A stretch of DNA of 64,000 nucleotides from Atopsyche davidsoni (Eukaryota > Arthropoda > Insecta > Trichoptera > Hydrobiosidae): contig JAILWY010000020.1 of assembly GCA_022113835.1 (NCBI GenBank), positions 62,001 through 126,000 of the forward strand. The letters run 5' to 3'. Shown here in pieces: positions 44,581 through 55,955 of the stretch. The number at the start of each line of letters is the position of its first letter. Position 1 is the first letter of the stretch. The position numbers were made by a program, and so were the translations under genes. Under the pieces are notes generated by a model. That model was given only the letters and a program-made list of their open reading frames with translations, was not told the DNA's origin and ran no database searches.

Positions 44581-45231
44581 GTGTGTGTCTTCAATTAAAA
44601 TTATCGTAAAATACGTTACCCTGGTATTCGCTATTCAGAGACTTACAATAAAAATTCATTTTAAGGAATATTTTTGCCATTTTGATAAATATTTTTATTA
44701 ATATTCACAATGCAGAGACTAGTCTATTTTAAGCTAACGTAGCCAGCGTATATATTTAAAATCGAGTCGTCTCTCAAATGCAGGCATAAAGGGATTTCTA
44801 ATCTATCTCTATCATAAATAAAACATTTTCCCAATCATTAGGAACGAAGCGTAAGCTTGGAGAGATCACTACAGCCTTACTCACTTATCTGAATGAGTTT
44901 ATTATGTACATATTCCCGACTATTACATTCTATATGTCGTTGGCTCGGAGATAACACAAATAAAAATAAAAATAAATTATACAAAAAGACGCGCGCCCAG
45001 TCCGGCCCACGCCCTCTTTTGTATCTCCTCCAAACCAGGGCTGCGGAGTAATTACAATTAAATGCAAATAAATAACTATTGATTGTACTGTTGCAACAAA
45101 AAAAAAATTAGAAAAAAAAAATTCTACCAAAAAAGTAACCAATTTTAATGTTTTAAGTAAACTGTGTTTTCACCCATACAGCTTTATTTTGTATTCAGTA
45201 CGTTTTTCAGATCCCTACTTTAACGGTTAAA

Positions 45232-45295
45232 ATTGTCACTCAGTTACTAGTCGGATCTACTAAATTGTCACCCAGTTACTAATCAAACCCGTAAT
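45232..45295. repeat. 32-bp direct duplication
   Basis: AAATTGTCACTCAGTTACTA and AAATTGTCACCCAGTTACTA start 32 bp apart. Confidence 0.75.
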
Positions 45296-45354
45296 TTAAA
45301 AAAACCACGTATGGCGAGTATAATTTTTTTAATATATTTTTAGAAATATTACTT

Positions 45355-45545
45355 GTCAAATATTTTGGATTTCACTTGTAATGTTTTTTTTGAAACCAAC
45401 CTGTTTTTTTTATTGAATCGTACACGTGTTTCAGATTTCACTTGTGCATGTTTGGAAATCTTGTCTGTAGAGACTTTTGAATCCCATCTGAGTGTTTTCT
45501 GATTCACCTGTGGGTTGTTTCGAGTCTCACCTGTGGAAGTCTCCC
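45355..45545. repeat. ~22-25-bp degenerate minisatellite
   Basis: About seven units of the form GA(A/T)TC.CACCTGTG followed by a T-rich spacer (for example at 45428, 45500, 45525). The reverse-strand frame over it is correspondingly periodic and not a real gene. Confidence 0.55.
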
Positions 45546-45780
45546 GCCGGTGGGCAGCCCTGGCGCGGCGACAGCGCGGGACATCGCACCTTGCGTCCAA
45601 ATTAATAGAAGTGTTCAGAGAACACCGAAACCCTCTTTGGGGCGCGAGTGGGCTCGGACACGGCGGTAATTGGTCGTCGAGATAAGGCGATGAAGACGTC
45701 CCAAGCGGACAAACGAGGCCTCGGGAAGTCCCCGCGGGCCGGCTAATGAGCGGCAATTAAACCTGTGTCGCGTGGTTCGA
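45540..45780. other. GC-rich island
   Basis: CG-dense block at the end of the minisatellite, leading into the 45762 repeat. No gene recognised. Confidence 0.3.
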
Positions 45781-45902
45781 ACGACAGGTCGATTTTGCAC
45801 AGTACCGCAATCCGAAGAGAATAGCCAAGAGATTACGCTATTTTTCGATGCTTTTATTGCCTGCTCAATAGACCTGGATCGCGTGGTTCGAACGACAGGT
45901 TT
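45762..45902. repeat. Direct repeat flanking a family B fragment
   Basis: TCGCGTGGTTCGAACGACAG occurs at about 45768 and 45879, within ~29-bp matching blocks. Between them lies AATAGCCAAGAGATTACGC, a family B arm. The repeat is itself partly palindromic around TTCGAA. Confidence 0.6.
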
Positions 45903-46109
45903 TACGTGATTACGCAAAATATTTTTTAAGTTATTTTTTTCGTCCTTCCATGCATAAATCGTTTATCCAATATTATTAAATATTATAAATCTGTATCTGT
46001 TTGTTAATAATAAAAATTGGAAAGAGTGGTAATTCTTTACAGATAAGAACTCATCGCGTATCTAAAGTTAAGTTTCACATCACCGTATAGAATTTATCGG
46101 TGGTTGAGA

Positions 46110-46185
46110 GATAGGCGCGAGTCGGCCTCGTGGGTTGCTGAGGTGAGCGGAGCCGAGAGGTGTCTCGTTCGAGTCCCGGACAGGG
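46110..46185 (+). repeat. tRNA-like segment with B box
   Basis: CGTTCGAGTCCCGG at 46166-46179 is a good B box. The A-box region (TGGGTTGCTGAGG) is weak. Followed by GC-rich sequence and the G-rich minisatellite at 46255-46312. Confidence 0.35.
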
Positions 46186-46251
46186 ACAAGCCCGCATCCG
46201 CTGCGGCCGATAAGGCAGCCGAGCCTTGGCCGGCCGCACCCTCAGCCTACC

Positions 46252-46312
46252 GGCGGGGGTGGCAAGGGGGTAGCAAAGGGGTGGCAAGGGGGCGCCAAGG
46301 GGGCGGAGATTG
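46252..46312. repeat. GGCAAGGGGG minisatellite
   Basis: Five or six units such as GGTGGCAAGGGGG and GGCGCCAAGGGGG, 11-13 bp each. Confidence 0.7.
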
Positions 46313-46382
46313 TGCCGTAACTGCCTCATGCTCAGGCATCGCACGAAGAAGAGGCCGCATTCCATAGTTCTATCCTCTAGTA

Positions 46383-46804
46383 CAGTGCTTCTCAAAGTGG
46401 TCCTTACGGACCCTAGGGGGTCCCTGGGATCATTCAGCGGGTCCTTAGAAAATTAAAATCGATTTGAGGGTCCTTGAACAACGTCAGGGGGTCCGCGCAA
46501 GGTTTAATCTTATTTAAAAATTGTGACACATTTTTATTAATATGGAAGTTAAAATTAATAACAATGAATACATTATTAGCGATTTTTACGTCCTAAGTAA
46601 AATATAAATATAGACAGGTGCATAAAATACAAGTAATAACAGACATCGCGGTGAGTCAGGCAGGTTATACAAGAACGCAATAAAGTCGATACTTGCACCA
46701 ACTCTGGTCTATAATAGGAATTTATGTAGTTTTCACCCAGTGTCCGTGGGCAAGTTTTGACTATGAAAAGGAGTCCGTGGGCCAAAAGAGTTTGAGAGCC
46801 ACTT
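46383..46804. mobile_element. hAT element with perfect 8-bp duplication
   Basis: CTCTAGTA lies at 46375-46382 and 46805-46812. Ends: CAGTGCTTCTCAAAGTGG and, reversed, AAGTGGCTCTCAAACTC. GGGTCC-rich subterminal regions resemble those of the 3973 family, but the sequence is distinct. Length 422 bp, no transposase. Confidence 0.87.
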
Positions 46805-46819
46805 CTCTAGTAGGTTTAC

Positions 46820-48175
46820 TCCTCTGAAAACATAAAGCCTTCTAAGGTTTAATATCACAATTTTGCTACTTCCTATACACTTATAATATTTTATGATTCT
46901 GCTCCTTAGAAGGCTCTTTACATTGCACTATATGCCCGCAGTGGTTGGTTGATCAATTTCAGTCAAATAAGTTAAATAATCAAAATAATTATTTACTAAA
47001 TTAAAAGATTTAGTGATTTATGACTTATAGAGCTTACAGGGGTAGAAAATTAAATAACATCTTTATTACACACCAAATATAAATATTCCGATAGCTAAAA
47101 GTTTACGATAACAGCTATCTGGCAATATATGATTGTTTATATATTGCCATTATTTAATATTTATTAACTATTGAATTTAAAAAAAAAGTAATTCAAAATT
47201 CATAATAAATTATTATATACAGACTTTTTATGTCCACACCATGTTTTTTTGACAATCTCAGTGGAGAAAAATAGTTTTTATTCGACACAGGTGAATTTTT
47301 CCGATTAATAATTACATTGAAAGAACAGGTAAACTATATGATCGATAAAATAATGTACCCTTGTGGCTTGTAGAGCTGATAGGATTGAAGATCAGATGGG
47401 ATCTTTAATATTGGTAGATACCTCACCTGCTCCCTTTGCTCCTTGCGGTCTTATATTCGTCGGCTTGACAATGCTGACGATCGATTAGGACGGCGAATGC
47501 TTGTATGGCGCCTCACTAATGGCGTGGAAGCTGAAGATGTCAACGGACGTGGCAAAACTTTGATGCATGGGCCACTTTCAAAATGATAATCCCCAAAATA
47601 TTAAATATATTTTTCGGTGGCGTGCGGTTCGTGTTAGCAAGTATTTTTGAACCCTCAAAGCGATTCTTCACCAAATATACGTAAAAGAGGTTAGGTTGGG
47701 TTAGAGCGGTGATTGAAGATATCTTTGACAATGGCCGGGTTTTGTTCGGCTCTTTTCCCCGGCTCGAGTAAACAAAGCGGTTCATGACCCACAACCGGTT
47801 CTCGGGCCGGATGTGCCCGGCGCCTGCCGGCCGCCCGTGTCTCGGGATTTTCAATTCCTTTTTCTGGACTTTCATCGCGCCGATTGACAGATTTAGGATC
47901 CGAGGCGGTCGCCAACAGCTTGAAACGAGAGAAGGAAAAAAAATTCTATCAAAGTTTCAGTATTATTTTGTTATATTTATTTTCGTTTCAAATTAACTAA
48001 ATATATATTACAAAGCCCGTAAGCTCCTCCAGCGTCTGTGAAATGTTTGTTGTTTCGAAATCAATACTATTTTTTTTTAAATAGGTTTGGTACCTTGCTT
48101 GTTATGTTATGTACAAGGTTTGTCATCACAATTTGGGGAAACTTTCCAAACTAGTCAATCGAAATTGTCCTATAT
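46820..48175. other. AT-rich DNA with one GC-rich block
   Basis: A GC-rich block at 47740-47910 includes overlapping frames on both strands (up to 111 codons) with no domain. The rest is AT-rich and featureless. Confidence 0.4.
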
Positions 48176-48179
48176 ATGA

Positions 48180-48600
48180 GAGTGACTGAAGCTACACCCC
48201 CTGGTTTATCTTCTTTATGGTTCCGATGACACGCTTCAAGAAGCCATACAGTGACTTCATCAACTGTGGGTGTCTCGCCACTGACTTCAGGTCATCCAGG
48301 CACAGGCCCTCCTGTCGACATTGGCTCTCCAGTTGGTGTCTCTGAACGCCAAAGATGGGGCATGAACCCACAAGGTGGATCACTGTTTGTGGAGTAATAT
48401 CATCACAAGGGCATGTGTCATCGCTCGTCAAGGGGAACCTGCGGAGATAACTTCTCATCACTCCATGACCCGTTAGGAGCTGGGTTGATTCAAAGCTAAT
48501 CCCGCAGGTATTCCTGTATACAGCGGCGTCCGTAACAGAATCAAAGAACATCTTTGTTACGTTCCCTTGCAATCTTCCCTTTTATAATCAATACTATTAT
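48180..48600 (-). pseudogene. LINE C-terminal region (R1/Jockey-like)
   Basis: A 126-codon minus-strand frame (48572-48192) matches the segment after the RT/RNase H region of insect non-LTR elements. L-T-G-H-G (residues 33-37) is followed by a run like S-Y-L-R-R-F, then a zinc-knuckle-like CCHC pattern C54-x-C56-x9-H66-x4-C71 with S-C-P-I-F, typical of R1/Jockey-type ORF2 ends. No RT domain lies upstream, so it is 5'-truncated. This is the longest undisrupted coding remnant in the window, which suggests a fairly recent insertion. Confidence 0.8.
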
Positions 48601-48640
48601 AAAACTTACAAATGAACTAAATATTAAATAATCAATATTT

Positions 48641-48715
48641 TTGACCGAAAGTACTTGGTGGAATCCCATTTTAATATTTTAAATATATATTAAAATACTT
48701 GGGTGATTGTAATAT
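48641..48715 (+). repeat. Family C repeat fragment
   Basis: GTACTTGGTGGAATCCC then TTTTAATATTTTAAATAT, as at 39193. It directly follows the LINE fragment. Confidence 0.6.
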
Positions 48716-48729
48716 ATTTTAAATATTGA

Positions 48730-49740
48730 ACTAAATATAATTACAAAGATAGTAATAGTAGAAGTAAAGTAAATTATTTTTAATTAAAAAGAGTAGATAT
48801 TCCGGAAGGTTGTTAACTCCTGCAGCGCTTGTGGTTTGTTTTTTGTGACAAGACCGAAACTTTTATGGAACTTACAAATTAGTTGACCACTAATGGTTCT
48901 TGGCTAATTGTCCAGCGGGCGGTTCTTCCAAATTTTTCAGTGAGTGTGTCCCCTTCTAGCACCACAAACCACCTGCACAGTATAATTGATTTTAACAGCA
49001 TTTTCCCAATCAGATCATGTATAGTCTCTCCAAAAGTTTTCTGTACTGGCACTGGCAAATTAGCTTTGAATCACATCCTGCTTTTCAAGCATCAAACAAA
49101 GCAGAGACAGTTTCTGTGGTTCTGTCCTCTAGCATACCTTTAAACTGCACCATGCGTATTCAATACAAAACACCATTGATCGAACCGCTTTGCTATACTG
49201 TAATATGTAGACACAATTGTAGATAATATCTTGAGAATTATAAAGTATGGCGCAGGCTGAGAACACGTTTAAAAGTCTAAATTCTAAATAATTGTTTCAG
49301 CATTTTGAGTCACGGGCTATATAATTGTTTTGGCATTTTAAAGCAGTCGGACTATACTGTGCCTGTTTTTTTTTCGTCGTTATCTCGCCCCGTTTCCAAG
49401 CGCCGGTGTTGAATGGCTCATAGTGAGATAGTTAAATTAATGAATGGATTTTTATTAACAGATTAGCTTGTATCCTTTACGCTTTTGATTGTCAAGTATT
49501 TTTTTTACTAACAATAAGTCAACGGGACTTCATTAATAAGCACTGTGTGTAATATTTAGGTAATTCATTGAAAGAGAGGAATCCTTATTTTTTCAATGTA
49601 ATGTAATGTAAGAAAGATTGCTGCAGGTACGAATGAAGTTGATATATGGTGAATAATAAGCTATTTGAGCTGGTTGGATCAGGTAGTAAGTAAACACCAT
49701 AATAAGGTATGTTAGGTAGTTTTAGAGTAGAATTCAAAAA
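48730..49740. other. AT-rich non-coding DNA
   Basis: Overlapping forward frames at 48883-49226 show no domain. No repeat family recognised. Confidence 0.45.
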
Positions 49741-49889
49741 ATGCTTTGCATGATAGGTAGAGAGTACTCAAATCCTCGAAAGGCCACGCATCTCTCGCGT
49801 GGGCTGCTGCAGCGAATAACTCTCGGCTGCTATCTGGACACGAAGAATCGATTACCTGCTCGCTGCCAGGTGTCGGCGAGGCTGGCCCG

Positions 49890-49965
49890 CGAGCCAAGCT
49901 CTATGGTTCCTCAACGCACCTGGCCGCGTGCTCTATGGTTCCATAGAACCTGGCCACACAAGGCT
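49890..49965. repeat. ~33-bp direct duplication
   Basis: CTCTATGGTTCC occurs at 49899 and 49932, each followed by ACCTGGCC. Confidence 0.55.
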
Positions 49966-50019
49966 ATGTAAGAAATTTTGATTTAACTAATAAATGCCTG
50001 GGAAAATCTTTGAAAAGAT

Positions 50020-50085
50020 TTATTGCGACACCAGCGATAGCTTCGAAGGTGTGGGTTTGAATCCTACACAGGTAATAAGTACAGG
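50020..50085 (+). repeat. tRNA-like 3' half
   Basis: GTGTGGGTTTGAATCCTACACAG resembles a T-arm with a one-base-off B box, similar to the minus-strand segment at 15105-15190. No 5' half visible. Confidence 0.3.
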
Positions 50086-50406
50086 TAAAACATGCAATTA
50101 AACATATATAATTGGTAAACTATGAGATCGAGATTAAATAAAATAGTAATAATCAGTTGATGACAGCTTATTTAATTTGTAATATCTCTTATTCAAAAGT
50201 CTTTACAGCAAATACTCGTATGTTTACAAATATTAAAATATAAGTTCAAAGATTGTATTTGATGATTTGATTTGTTATAAATATAATTATGAGATTGTGA
50301 TGATTTTCAATAGAAAGAGTTAACAGTTTCAAGTGTGAGGAGGAGAAAAATCACTATTAAAATTATCATTAGTACTGTTATAGTTGATATAGAAACTGTG
50401 TTAATG

Positions 50407-50487
50407 TAAGAGCTCTTTAAACTTTAAGAGCGCCGTAAACTTCAAGAAAAGCAAATGTGCTTGAGGATAGAGCGAAAGAGCTCTTAC
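50407..50487. mobile_element. 81-bp element with 13-bp perfect inverted ends
   Basis: GTAAGAGCTCTTT at 50407-50419 and AAAGAGCTCTTAC at 50475-50487. It may be a tiny MITE or a plain hairpin; a target duplication is not clear. Confidence 0.45.
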
Positions 50488-50517
50488 TACACAGTGAACC
50501 ATTACATATATTGTAAA

Positions 50518-50519
50518 TG

Positions 50520-50585
<66 letters not shown>
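50518..50585. repeat. (TA)n microsatellite
   Basis: About 65 bp of TA with rare AAA interruptions. Confidence 0.95.
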
Positions 50586-50587
<2 letters not shown>

Positions 50588-50589
50588 TA

Positions 50590-51435
50590 TTGGGATATCG
50601 CTGGCTTAAGTACTGGCTTATCGTAGCAATAATTTATGGAATCGACCGAGTTTGATTTTTGCTAAACATCGTGTTCTTTGTGGTTAATTTTTATTTTCAG
50701 AATTTGGATATAAATTAGGCTTCGATGGGTGACTTATATACGGTTGTAGATAGGCCAGCCCACGCCGGACACGCGAACAATCTATTGCCATTAGATCGAT
50801 CTATAAATTTCACATATTTCCATTAATTTTAATTTGTTATTTTTTGGTTTGTATATTTCTTTATTTCATTAAAATTATTTACATATATGACAACGACTAG
50901 AAAGATAAGTTTTAGTGTCCCTCCCATAATGCGCTACTCTTAAAACACGGTTTCTGTTCAAGAAAATTTTTAATAAACAGTTTTTTATTTTATTGTATAT
51001 AAAACTTTTTTTATAATTTTCTTATATAAATTCATAAATCAAATAAAATTGATTAAGCTAGATATATATTAACTTACTTCTCAGTTTCAATATAACGTGG
51101 TATAAATCAATCGCGTTATAGAATGATTGATTATATATTTTAACAATAAAGTAAGCGGTATAACCTACAACCTTCGTTATCTCGGTTTAGCAATATTTCC
51201 AACCACTATGGTCATTCATATACACACGTGCAGCAGGTGTAGCCTTACTAATTATATGTATAAAAATAATATTTTTAATTATTAACAATGCAGTGCGATT
51301 ACAGACTTTTTTATTTTAGAAGTCTTCTGTTGGTGTCGTTGATACAAAAAAAAGGATTCGAGGTTCGACGTATAAATTTTATAGCGACTCCATCCTGCAG
51401 TGGATACAGTATCTAAGAAATTACTGGAATTTAAG
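50590..51435. other. AT-rich non-coding DNA
   Basis: No frame or repeat supportable. Confidence 0.5.
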
Positions 51436-51439
51436 TACG

Positions 51440-51640
51440 CGCGTTCTCCGACACACCTAGCGGGACTCTCTCGATAATAAAATTAAACACGGAGATATTT
51501 AAAAGCGCCCATTAATTTGCCGGCGTCCACAGGCGCACGCGACCCGCCGTGTTGACTAAACACCCCGGACCGAGTGTTTTAAATTAGTAGCGCCACATTG
51601 TTGCCAGCGGCGGCGCGCGGGGCACTAGCAACTACCACAG
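51440..51640. other. GC-rich island, candidate conserved element
   Basis: CG-dense, with GGCGGCGCGCGGGGCAC and a TAGCGCCAC element shared with the 40018 array. No frame. Confidence 0.35.
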
Positions 51641-51819
51641 AGTGAAACCGCGATTACTGCGTATTTTACGCTTTGCTGTAACTTTTTAAATATAATGCGT
51701 CTATAATCACACTTAGAGTTTGTTTACGGCATCTAATTGGAAAAAAAATTATATCGAGCAAAAGGGAGGGTAGTCTTTGGTGACCATCTCACTTAACACA
51801 TCTCTAATAATTATAATCC

Positions 51820-51960
51820 CGACTTTCAGCCGCTGGTACAAATTCCGTATCCACGTTAGTTTTTCTTTGGGTTTTTTCTTCGACAATCAGCTGCAGTAAA
51901 TATGACCAAAAATGATACAATACGCTTTTTTGCCATCATGGATAAAGGTTCTTAGTATAA
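51820..51960 (-). pseudogene. LINE fragment (RTE-like)
   Basis: The minus strand reads Y-L-L-Q-L-I-V-E-E-K-T-Q-R-K-T-N-V then D-T-E-F, the same region as in 1672-2035 and 41205-41485. Very short. Confidence 0.6.
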
Positions 51961-52344
51961 ATCAGTATTTTTTATGTGAATTTTTTTGGCTTCTATAATG
52001 TAAAATGGGGAAATTTGCTAAGAGCAGGGTTTTTGGGACGAATTTTGCTCGCAAGTTGAGGTTTAACTTTGAATTCTATCTAATGGTGGGGCTACCCCGC
52101 TTTTCCTACACAAAATGCCGGGTCTACAATTTGAAAACGGTTAAATTCGGTCCCGGGCCGGTTATCTTTCATTTCGAGGCTCTAAACGCCCGGCGATACT
52201 GGCCGACTCGTAAAAATCACTTAAACACGGCGCACACTTTACATAAATTAAGCTCTTCTGATAAAATTAAATTCCAATATGTGCTTTTGTACGCGCTTGG
52301 GTTGTCGCAGTCTGAACAAAGGCCGTCGCGGCCTCTCAGAGGCT

Positions 52345-52900
52345 CAGCTGTCTGCACGCTCTGCGACACAGCCGACAAGCTAACGGTAACATACCGAAAG
52401 CGTCCCTTTTTGTTAACTATATTTATAGTTAACAAATAAGAAGTTATTGGCTGATTGGTGCTGATTACAAATTGGCGGTCAATTGTGTTGCAACTTGTGA
52501 AGGTTGCATAGCTGTCTGCACGCATTGCGACACAGCTGATAGACGAACGAACATCTTTTTTCGCGATGCTTAGTCGCAAAAAAAAACAAATTATAGTGTG
52601 CTATTGGGTTATTGCAAATCGATGATCAATTGAACGGCAACGCGTGTAGGCAACGGCAAAACTTTATAAAACACACGAGATAAGATGACGCTATTGGTTT
52701 ATTACAAATTGGTGGTCAGTTCTGTCGCTATGTGTATAGGCTGCTTTTTTTATTACACACGGTACAATATAACTAGCCGAAAACATCTTTTAAATTGTCA
52801 ACATAGGCAAAGCTATAAAAAAACATCCAAAATAAAGGGATGCTGTTGGCTTGTTTCCGTTCGCTTGTCGGTTGTGTCGCAAGCCGTGTAGGCTGCTTTG
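52345..52900. mobile_element. Array of four family A MITE copies
   Basis: Copies at about 52345-52508 and 52509-52655 are complete. Right halves follow at 52685-52745 and 52845-52898. The first copy has a perfect internal palindrome, TGTTAACTAT/ATAGTTAACA. They sit head-to-tail, as at 15236 and 17010. A 144-codon frame running in from 52005 is not recognised and ends inside the MITE. Confidence 0.7.
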
Positions 52901-53364
52901 TAGAAATCAAACGTGTTTTAAAGAGCTGAATTAATTTTGTTAGAACACGTAATGTGCTATATTTAGATACGATAATGTATTGGATTTTTATATCTTCGTA
53001 TAACTGCATCGTAAAAAAACCCATGATTCTTGGAGCAAAGGAAACGAATTGGAAATATTACATTTTTAAAATGTCTATTATTAGATATTTAGTAAATTCT
53101 CATTTTTCGCCCATGTGTGAATCAATTGAATAAAAACATATTATATACTCGCTAATGTATTGATATTTCTATCTCTTCGGATAACCATATCGTAAATAAA
53201 TATGATGCTTAGAGGGATGATAACGAATTGGCAATGGTTGTAAAATATTTAAGTTATCAACTCGTGAAACGACGAAAAAACTTTTCGATTTTTTAAATGG
53301 CACAGCGATTTATTATTATTATTATTGCATATTTTTTTAGGATAAATCGATTACCTACAGTAAA

Positions 53365-53600
53365 AGGACGCCATTAGCTAATTGACTTTGTGTAGGCTGC
53401 TTTATTACAATCCTACTGGACAGTTGGACAATAGCGTCGTCTTTTGCGTTTCCTCAAATAAAACCAATATTTACAAATCTGTTTTGTTGCAACGTGTGAA
53501 TGCTGCAAAATTAAAAGAAACCGTCCATAGCGAGAATATAGTATTCATTGATTACCGATCGTTCGTCGGTTATTCTGTATCGAGTGCAGACTGCTTCAGT
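53365..53600. mobile_element. Degraded family A MITEs
   Basis: GGACGCCATTAGCTAATTG (53367), GACAATAGCGTCGTCTTTTG (53427) and a terminal GTTGCAACGTGTGAATGCTG (53487). Arms are incomplete. Confidence 0.5.
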
Positions 53601-53739
53601 GTAGTTTCCAGGTGATGAGCAGCACGCGCAGAGAAGCCTTCATCCTTAATTCCGTATTCACGAAATAAAACGCCGTTAATCAGCAAATTATCATGTTTAC
53701 ATAAAAGATAATTATTGTAATATATGTGGCATTTAATTG

Positions 53740-53940
53740 GTCGCTCGCTGGCGCCACTTCGCCGTCACCTCTCAAAGTGACGTTTTCGTAATGGCGGGCG
53801 ATAAATCAGCTAGTTTATCAGCCGTCGATAAATTTCCTAAACCATCATCTGAGACATTCAAATGAGCGCGACCGATTATCTAATTGCGGATTTGGCAGTG
53901 GGCTTTGATAAAAACACACTCCATTTGAATAGTTAATTAA
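53740..53940. promoter_or_regulatory. Candidate regulatory block with GATA-like sites
   Basis: Mixed-GC block with AAAGTGACG, GATAAATCAGC, TTTATCAGCCGTCGATAAAT and TTGATAAAAACAC, all GATAA/TTATC-type or homeodomain-like. It stands out from AT-rich flanks and lacks frames. Function inferred only. Confidence 0.3.
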
Positions 53941-54084
53941 AGCGTGTGCCTCATTATATTATATGTTAAATAAATCCGCATTTATACCCATACAAGCTGT
54001 TTGTGCATGCAGTTTATTTTCATCTTTCAATCATTCATCGATAGTTATTTCGATCATTTCTTGCGTATATTGATTATTAAAATT

Positions 54085-54775
54085 AACATATTGTATACAT
54101 CATTTGAATATATAGCCGGAGTTTGAAACTCACAGTACACTGCTTGTATCTACCCTGTATAGAATCTACAAAACCTCTGTAGACTTAAAACGCTTATTTT
54201 ATTTTTACAATAATTGAATAGAATGCGTTAGTGATTATACATTGTTTCTCATTAAGCATACGATTGTATGACATAGACTTAAAACTCATTTCATAGTGGC
54301 ATCCATCCTGTATATATAAAAAGAAGTGAATTTTTGGCTGTTCAATAAGCGGTCACTAATTTTATTTATACAACAGTAAAATTGAATTAAAAAAATATGT
54401 TTCTGATGTTTCCTTGTCTTAAAATTTAAGGATTCAAAATTCATTGCACGTCCCTTGTATACACACTGTATAAAGTATATAGTCGCTTTAAAGGCGTAAA
54501 ACCTTTGCTGTATTATGAGAGGTCGCTTATATGATTTATACAATAATCAAATTGAACAAAAAAATAACATGTTGGTGGTATTTCTTTGTTTCGTATTTAT
54601 CTTACGATTGTATAACTTGGGCTTAATGCTCACTTGCATCCACGCTGTATAGAGTATACAATGGCCCCGGAGGCGTGAAACCTCCGCTGTTCCATTAGCG
54701 GTCGCTAATTTTATTTATATAAGAATCAAATTAAATAAAAAGAACATGTTTGTGATGTTTCCTTATCTGCGGTTA
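54085..54775. repeat. ~170-bp satellite-like tandem array, four units
   Basis: Equivalent positions CGCTTATTTTATT (54191), CACTAATTTTATT (54354), CGCTTATATGATT (54524) and CGCTAATTTTATT (54703) are 163, 170 and 179 bp apart. Each unit also has CTGTATAGA.TATAC-like and GAT.TTTCCTT.TCT-like segments. Units are diverged. Confidence 0.75.
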
Positions 54776-55094
54776 TGTGAATCAGAATGTCGGCCATAAC
54801 AATTTAGAAATTCTGAATTATCATCGCATATTAATCAGCCTCGATTGTGAATGGAACAGGTGTTTATGAAAATTGAATTCTAAATTATTTCGAAGATCCA
54901 CACGGCGCAGATGCGCTGGTAAAAAATAAAGGCCGGTGCATTAAAGCGAGTGGAGTCCTTACGCCTAGGAAGTCCTTACGCCTTTACAGAATAAAAAAAT
55001 CAGTTAATAAATGTACTAAAATGTTTGACCTTTTTTTGTATCGAAATCCCATAAAATGTATTATTAAATAATTCATAAAATGAAATAGCCTAGG

Positions 55095-55138
55095 AATTAG
55101 TTGGTCGGTTGCGTTGCGGCGCGTGTAGGCTGCATGAG
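55095..55138. mobile_element. Family A MITE terminus
   Basis: GTCGGTTGCGTTGCGGCGCG then TGTAGGCTGCATG; only one arm. Confidence 0.5.
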
Positions 55139-55874
55139 GCTCCCGCTGGCTCAACGGCACGGGGAGGCGATCTACGCCGCTGGCGAAGATCTAAGCAAGC
55201 ACTTTGCTAACAATATTATAGCTAAGCGTGAGACCGGGGCTGGGAGAAAAATAATGAATTTATAAGATACAGAATGGCAGGCATTTTGGAGTGGATTTTG
55301 GATCATTGTTCTGTCGGTAAAGCAGGCAGCGCTGATTGCCCGCGGGGAAGCACCGCGACCCGCCGGTAATTGCTTATTATGTACAGCAAGCCAACTACAT
55401 AATGGACGGCTTCATTCTGGAGATCCGATCTGCTTAACGACTTTGTGATAGAAATTTTACATTTATATGTCTTTAGTTTGCGTTATACATACATACACAC
55501 ACACACATTTGAAGATTTAAAGTATTTTTGCCTGTATGAACCACGCCACTTTATAGGTTTAATACTGCTTTTCTTCAACGTTTCGTTTTCGGTACTGGAA
55601 TTGATAACATGTTATATGAGTATTGCTGTATAAAAGTATAAAATAAATTTCAAATCCCTAAAGATGAACGTTGAAAATAAATAGACGAAGGAAACAAAGA
55701 TGCCACTTCTATTATATAATTTTTATTTTAAGTGTACGCATGTATACGAGTATATAGTTTAAACCAAAAATGCAAAAAACAATGCATATCTTATAAACTT
55801 ATTTAAAACAATGGTTTTTAATTAACTTGTTCTGATTTGATAAAAAAAATAAAGAGTATAAAAATTTAAAACCA

Positions 55875-55955
55875 AATACTTGAATGATTTTTCCACGTGT
55901 TAGTTTTTATCGGTGACCGGTTTTGCCAATCTTAAACGTTGGCATTATCAAACTG
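55875..55955 (+). repeat. Family C repeat, second half
   Basis: CAAATACTTGAATGATTTTT, TTTTTATCGGTGACCGGTTT and a TTAAACGTTGGCATTATCAA segment, as at 39238-39330. Confidence 0.6.

Noticed and set aside
52005..52439. 144-codon forward frame, the longest in the window
   Set aside because: No recognisable domain, its last third is family A MITE sequence, and no splice-linked neighbours are evident.
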